Source of the DNA: Lingula anatina | Taxonomy: Eukaryota; Brachiopoda; Lingulata; Lingulida; Lingulidae | DNA length: 64,000 nt | Assembly (NCBI RefSeq): GCF_001039355.2 | Contig: NW_019774236.1 | Coordinates: forward strand, 92,154 to 156,153 | Direction: 5' to 3' | In this document: positions 58,993 through 64,000 of the stretch, piece after piece | How the letters are laid out: every line of letters starts with the position of its first letter | Numbering within the stretch: the first letter of the stretch is position 1 | Position numbers and translations under genes: made by a program | Notes under the pieces: generated by a model | The model's input: only the letters and a program-made list of their open reading frames with translations | The model's database searches: none | Told to the model about the DNA's origin: nothing

Positions 58993-59493
58993 CTGAAACA
59001 CAAACACAGTCCATGATATTATCACATAAATAATCTAGATTACTATCATCATCATTACACTGAAAGTGAATGTTATGTTTAGTGAGGATTAGTGTAGAAG
59101 CGAAAACGTGTTTGTCCTGTGTACTTCTTGGTGGATTTCTAGAATGTCATTTCATAAATAATCATTTATAGGACAAAAATGCTAGTAATGTATTTTCTAA
59201 CACTGTTTAGATGTTTTACACAGCTCTCTACAGGCTTGGTTAAGTTTTGTTATTCACTAATAGCTGGATAATTCAACAACATCAAAAACTTGAACCACAT
59301 CAATAATTCTCAATTTCTGTAATACATAATTGGCTAAAACGTGAAAAATAAATACTCAGTAACTTTCCTCGCAGACTTATAAAAATATGTATACATATCA
59401 ATTAACATAGCCATGGGGCACCCTATTCTGTAAATAAACAGCAGCTGAATAGTTCAAATATTGAGTCTCTCTCCATCAATAGCCACAGTGATN
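58993..59493. other. Intron/flank 5' of the Kelch gene, no exon seen; single N at 59493
   Basis: AT-rich sequence with no BTB N-terminal exon on the minus strand. It ends at an undetermined base next to an A run, where duplicated unit B begins. The Kelch gene of unit A is therefore 5'-truncated in this assembly. Confidence 0.6.
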
Positions 59494-60219
59494 AAAAAAA
59501 AAAATATAATAATAAACAAATAATAATTAAAATAATAATGATATTAGAGAAATAAAATACCAAATAATGGACCCAAGAATTCATATCACTATGGTTTTTC
59601 ATGAAAATCTCAAATCTGAGGATTTAGTAATAGGCAAAAATGAAGACAAAGGTTTTTCATGGTCTCTCAATAAGATGTTAAAACATTCATTCTTGACTAA
59701 GAAAGTTGATATCGACAGCCATACCTTTAGTTCTAACTTCAACGGACCTTGATCACATGATCAAAGGGTAGAGTACTGTCCATCCACGTGTGGGCTTTGG
59801 GTATTCAGGTCTCGGAAGAAATGTAAACATCAATTCATTTAAGGAATTTAATTCCGTTTTATTTTTCCTGTTTAATATGATAGTTTAATTTTTCTTTCAG
59901 ACTTGATCTCGAATTCAACAAATCCAAATTCCCTATCTCGGTAATCTGTGCACATAATTTGATAAATACATAAAATCAAAAAATAAAGGTATATAAGACT
60001 TTAAGATTTAAGGTATTGATGAAATTGTTCTTCATTACATCTTGCATGATACATTTCACGAGAACAAAATGATTCTTTGAAATCATGGCTGTCAAATAAC
60101 ATGATAAAGGAGAAATCTGATCAAGAGAGAAGTTATGAAATAGTTGTACACAAGCATATCTATCTCATACTTCAACTACTTTCATTTTCACTTTCTCCAG
60201 TTTCACTTTCACATCACAC
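59494..60219 (-). other. CCDC51 (copy B) 3' flank
   Basis: Counterpart of 52703-53382, slightly longer because of expanded AAT-type and short insertions. No coding sequence. Confidence 0.5.
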
Positions 60220-61116
60220 TTATCCTCCACCTTTAAATATTGCATACAAAATTGGCACAGCAATGGCTAAACCAGCATAGACCATGGTCACAGTAACAAT
60301 AGAATTGATCTTCATCTTCCACTCCAAGTTCTTCTCTGTGTACAACATAATTTCCTCCATGTGTGGACCTACATACACAATGTTCCCTGGAGTATCACTG
60401 GCCTCGCGTACAGACAATAGGTGCTTGATCTCAGCCATCTGCTCCTCCAGGGCTTGGTCTTGAAGTTTCACAGCATTTATGATCTCTTCTGACTGTCTGT
60501 CCAAGAGCTCACTAGAAATACTCCGTGATGCATTCACTAGAGGTTTACTTTCACTTTGACTAGTTTCACTTTCATTTTGACTAGTTTCACTTTCACTTTG
60601 ACTTGCATGCCCTATAAGAAGACTGATGTCATTGACAAATGTTTTCAGCCTGTCTTGCTGTCCCTGCACAGTCTCCGCCAGCTGTTCTACCCTGCTTTGT
60701 AATTCCTGCGACCCAGTAGAAGACTTCACTATACGTCTCAACTCTCGATTGCGAAGGTAATTAGTTATGCTATACCCCACAAATCCTGTTACTGTGACCA
60801 CGCCTGAAAACAGTAAACTCCAGTTTTTGGTTCTCTCGGCTTTCAGCCTTTCTTTCTCATGACTCTCTCTATGTGCTGCTGATAGCTGCTGAAAACAGTT
60901 TCTCTCCGCCTCTTCAAATTCGCTCAGCTCCTCGGCCAGAGCGTTGTCCTGTGCAATAACTTTATACTCCTCTGTGATCAGCTTAAGAAATCGTTCTTCT
61001 CCCCTTTTGGTTTTGTCCAGCTCTAGTCTAATGGTATTTAGCTTTGTCTGCAGAGTAGTTCTCTCATGTTGCTTGCTCCGTCTCTTCTCTTGATAAGAAA
61101 GGAACTGCTCTTCAGC
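60220..61116 (-). CDS. CCDC51: CCDC51/MITOK, copy B, exon 2 (residues 79-376)
   Basis: Same length (897 nt), frame, acceptor and stop as copy A exon 2, with no frameshift or stop. From TM1 onward the two proteins differ at eight positions (for example Ala to Thr in YSI(A/T)NYL, Ser to Ala in IGH(S/A)SQS). Both transmembrane segments, both coiled coils and the IFKGGG end are intact. The preserved frame means either a functional paralogue or simply the other allele. Confidence 0.9.
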   Translation of the reverse strand, partial: AEEQFLSYQEKRRSKQHERTTLQTKLNTIRLELDKTKRGEERFLKLITEEYKVIAQDNALAEELSEFEEAERNCFQQLSAAHRESHEKERLKAERTKNWSLLFSGVVTVTGFVGYSITNYLRNRELRRIVKSSTGSQELQSRVEQLAETVQGQQDRLKTFVNDISLLIGHASQSESETSQNESETSQSESKPLVNASRSISSELLDRQSEEIINAVKLQDQALEEQMAEIKHLLSVREASDTPGNIVYVGPHMEEIMLYTEKNLEWKMKINSIVTVTMVYAGLAIAVPILYAIFKGGG

Positions 61117-61512
61117 CTGTCACAGAAGAAAAAAAATGGATATAGAAAACATAAGAAAAGGAACTTCCCAGGCACACTGTAGCTCTCAATGCTGGATCAA
61201 TGATTGTCTGACACTGGTCTATTCTATAATTACATCAAACTGGCAAAATCACCCCCAAGCAGCTTGCTATATTCTCATAAGAGGGGAACAGCATATCATT
61301 AAGAAATATTTACCAGAATCATACGAGGATAAAAAGGACATAATATTTAATGTAATTAATTAACCACGCCCTAAGTTAGGAAGCAATAAATAAAATTTTA
61401 TTCAAAAAGAGTCAAGTCAGCAACAGTAGTCACTTAACGTGGACCATGTTTAAGTTAATCTTATCATTTAAGTTTTTAAAAATCCCAGCGATGCACGTGC
61501 AGTACACGTTAC
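61117..61512 (-). other. CCDC51 copy B intron
   Basis: 396-bp GT-AG intron with the same splice sites as copy A and several deletions relative to it. Confidence 0.85.
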
Positions 61513-61746
61513 CTCAATGACTTTCTGCTGGGCCGCCTTGATCTCAGTCAGTCCAAAGTAGTCTTCAAAGGCCTGTAGCCAGCGAGTCGCCCTCCCTCCT
61601 GTGGTGTCATTCAGCGCCTGATCCACCTTGGGCCAACCCGTTATCGGAGACGATGCAAAACGCCGATTGAAATGGTCCTGGGCAGGGGAAAACAGAGTTT
61701 GTTTTCGCCGGCTTAGCTGCCCCCACCTCCGTCCCAAGGCGGCCAT
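61513..61746 (-). CDS. CCDC51: CCDC51/MITOK, copy B, exon 1 (residues 1-78)
   Basis: Starts MAALGRRWGQLSRRKQTLFS and ends KVIE at the donor GTAACG. 234 nt with nine base differences from copy A. The changes are mostly conservative: Arg to Lys, Phe to Ser, Ser to Asn, His to Gln. The presequence character and FEDYFGLTEIKAAQ are kept. Confidence 0.9.
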
Positions 61747-61765
61747 CTTTGTTTTGACCTTGACT
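61747..61765 (-). promoter_or_regulatory. Candidate ERR response element at CCDC51 (copy B) start
   Basis: TCAAGGTCA on the minus strand at 61755-61763, identical in sequence and distance from the start codon to copy A. The bases between it and the ATG are also identical. Confidence 0.45.
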
Positions 61766-62209
61766 CACACGGACGGAATGTACCACCTTAGACCGGTGCA
61801 TGCCAACTGAGGAATGTAGCACCCGGAGGTCAACACGTTCATTTTATCTCAAAGATACTACGTTGTGTTGTGTGATGTTACTGAATGAATATCTTGGAAT
61901 TTTATCTGCACCCCCCATCGGACACGTATTTGCCGTCTCTGGAAATTCAAAATCAGATACAGTGTAAAGTCCGCTAACTCTAAGTAAGGCATCAGTGGTC
62001 TTAGCTTATTTACGATCAAAAATCAAGGCAAATGCGGAAAGAGGACGTCGTTGGACAGAAAATTGATCAAAAGCTGACTTTAATTCATCCTTTTCTTTAT
62101 TTTTTTTTTTTGCATCGACCCGATTCGACCGTGAACATAATCCTTGTGGATTATCACAATATCATGGTCTTTTCTAACACAATCCAACCCACGCAACCCT
62201 TGTCACTAA

Positions 62210-62424
62210 CACCCCATTTCCATAGATTAGATCGACCTACTTTAGATCGACCTAACTCCCTGGGGGTTCACGCTAAATAGCTGTCAGCCGGGCGGACACG
62301 AAAGTTAATAACACCCTTACAGCTTGTAGTAGGCGGACGGACATTTAAGTCGGATTATCTGAAAGTAATCTAGTGAGACTCCCCGCAGGGATAGATCGAT
62401 CTAAAATCTACGGGAATAGAGCCA
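62210..62424 (+). mobile_element. Harbinger-like MITE present only in unit B
   Basis: 215 bp flanked by TAA (62207-62209 and 62425-62427). It starts CACCCCATTTCCATAGATTA and ends TCTACGGGAATAGAGCC. It shares nearly every internal word with the copy at 4515. Unit A is uninterrupted at the same place (55430-55436), which defines both ends of the insertion. Confidence 0.85.
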
Positions 62425-63781
62425 TAAATTCGTTTACTTCCCATATTGATGTTTCTGGGAAATTATTATAATTTTTTTTTTTTTTTTTTTGCTGTGTGAA
62501 AAAGTAGATAAATACAACTATTTGGAATTCATTGTTTCCATAACTTGTTTTCAAACAATTATCTCACAGAGGACCATGAACCCATTTTATCCATCAACCC
62601 CCATAACTTTTTGCTTGCTGCTTTTGTGATCTATACAGATTATGAAAATTAGAACTTCTTCCACAATGTATGCTAAAGCAATAAAAAAAAAGTACAGCAA
62701 ATGAGAAGAGGGTGATAGTTTCCCATTTATAACACTTTCAATGTCCTCTTCATCTTTTTTATTCATTATAAAATATCCAAGTGATAATTTTGGCACTTCT
62801 CAAAGCTTTTGGGCCACATCTCAAACTTTGAGTTTTTGGCAACAAATGCAACTCAAATGATGTAAACATGGTTTATTCATGTTATAAATGTCAACTCAAA
62901 TCAATTTAAAAATTGCCACCACTGCCTTTCATATAGCAGCAAAACACATTCATCCTTGTTGCATTGTTAGTGCACAGCATCTTTACACTCAAAATGCATA
63001 AAAATCCAAAATGTTCCTTTTCTCATCCAAAAATCCTTGAAAAAGTAATGCATGGATAACAGAAAAAGAGAAAAATATACTGTTGACAAAACAGAGAACT
63101 AGACGCTGCAGTAAAGAAAACATTAAAACTTAGAATACTGAACATCATCGCACGACACACTGTCATCCGTTATGATGGAGTTACAAAATAAGGAGTATTT
63201 CCTGTACTTCGTCTCTTACTCCAACGAAAATATTCTAAGCAGGTCACTGCTGGCTTTCTCTTTCAGAACAAATCTCTCACTGACTCACTGCTCAGTGTTC
63301 AAGGTTGAATTTTTGTAAAACTAAAGATGTGCGCCTTCCCATGATGAAAAAAGAATTGTATGGTAATACTGTTATTTTTTGTTTTCATCTGTTCCCTTTG
63401 GCCTTGACCTTGATCATTTGACCTTGACCTTATCACTGGCTTGAGCCTCACTTTACCACATCACTTGTGTCACCAGATGTCACATAATACAGCTGAAAAG
63501 AGAACAAAAGGAGATTGGGTGACTGAAAAATGTCAACACCGAAGTTCCAGGGAAGTATGTAAGCCCAGTAAATTAGTATCATTGATTAAATTACTATTAT
63601 AATAAACAGTCATTTCATGTTGACAAAGAAATTAGTTTTCCTTGAAGAATACCACTCTCTCTTCCTTTTTTCTCTTCTGTCATACTCCCCTCCTCTCTGC
63701 CCTCTACCAACAGCCTTGATCCCCACACACACATCTTAATGTATTGATATGTCAGTTATCTGGCCCACCTTTACCTCATTA

Positions 63782-63870
63782 AACACACACACACATGCAC
63801 GCACGCAAACACACACACAAACAGACATACACACAGACAGCTACACATACAGTATGCACACACTCTCTCA

Positions 63871-63905
<35 letters not shown>
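63782..63905. repeat. (CA)n microsatellite cluster
   Basis: Interrupted CA tract with GACAGCTACACATACAGT repeated on both sides of the longest run. It is longer than the counterpart at 56743-56785 in unit A. Confidence 0.85.
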
Positions 63906-63906
<1 letters not shown>

Positions 63907-64000
63907 GCTACACATACAGTCCAATTCACCAGTGCTCTGGTCCCCCCAGCCCCATATCACAGAAAATACATGCACGCACATACACATACACAAAGTGGCA

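Larger units (their letters stand above)
52703..59492. repeat. Duplicated unit A (CCDC51 plus Kelch gene)
   Basis: Matches 59494-64000 in order and orientation, starting from an A-rich tract followed by ATGATATTAGAGAAATAAAA in both. In CCDC51 exon 1 the copies differ at 9 of 234 bases. The non-coding parts show small indels and one 215-bp transposon insertion. The unit contains CCDC51 and a Kelch gene lacking its first exon. Confidence 0.85.
59494..64000. repeat. Duplicated unit B (continues past window end)
   Basis: Second copy of 52703 onward, in the same order and orientation: 3' flank, CCDC51, intergenic region. The last bases (to 64000) match unit A up to about 56873, about ten bases short of the Kelch stop codon. 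It has an extra transposon at 62210-62424 and several small indels relative to A. Confidence 0.85.
61766..64000 (-). other. Upstream of CCDC51 copy B to window end
   Basis: Counterpart of 54966-56873. It contains the MITE at 62210, a CCTTGACCTTGATCATTTGA-type expansion near 63402-63425 absent from copy A, and a longer CA cluster at 63782-63905. No coding sequence is seen inside the window. The Kelch coding end of copy B is expected just past 64000. Confidence 0.5.

Noticed and set aside
1-64000. CRISPR arrays, operons, tRNA or rRNA genes
   Set aside because: The direct repeats seen are microsatellites, minisatellites or transposon ends. No cloverleaf or rRNA sequence was recognised by eye.

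Overview
This is a eukaryotic, AT-rich animal window: large GT-AG introns, abundant microsatellites and several families of small non-autonomous DNA transposons. Protein features (a Shal/Kv4 channel with a protostome-like tail, and a CCDC51 homologue) fit a marine lophotrochozoan invertebrate such as a mollusc, annelid or brachiopod. The phylum is inferred, not proved.

Positions 1-8033 hold no complete gene. A possible last exon of an unidentified gene (218-340) is followed by simple repeats and fold-back elements. Positions 8095-47233 (+) carry one complete gene, a Shal/Kv4 (KCND-type) A-type potassium channel. I assembled it from splice sites: exon 1 (8095-9203, N-terminus to the selectivity filter), a 26.5-kb intron, two alternative 163-nt exons 2a (35704-35866) and 2b (36300-36462) for the rest of the filter plus S6, exon 3 (40148-40333), exon 4 (41876-42025) and exon 5 (46964-47233). 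The product is 625 residues with either exon 2. A further short exon at 44429 would give a truncated C-terminus.

After about 5.4 kb of 3' UTR or flank and an assembly gap (52678-52702), the strand switches to minus. A unit of about 6.8 kb carries CCDC51 (MITOK, a mitochondrial potassium channel subunit) and a BTB-BACK-Kelch gene. It is followed by a second, slightly diverged copy running off the window end. Both copies start at runs of A preceded by N, and the first Kelch gene lacks its 5' exon. A real tandem duplication and unmerged haplotypes are therefore both open.

The main point of interest is the duplicated pore/S6 exon of Kv4. The two versions differ at the residue equivalent to Shaker 449 (Thr in 2a, Val in 2b), and reading frame forces one-of-two inclusion. 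A 169-bp inverted repeat sits just upstream of exon 2a. Secondary points are the alternative C-terminal exon, an ERR-type nuclear receptor site beside the CCDC51 start codon, and a small transposon present in only one copy of the duplicated unit.
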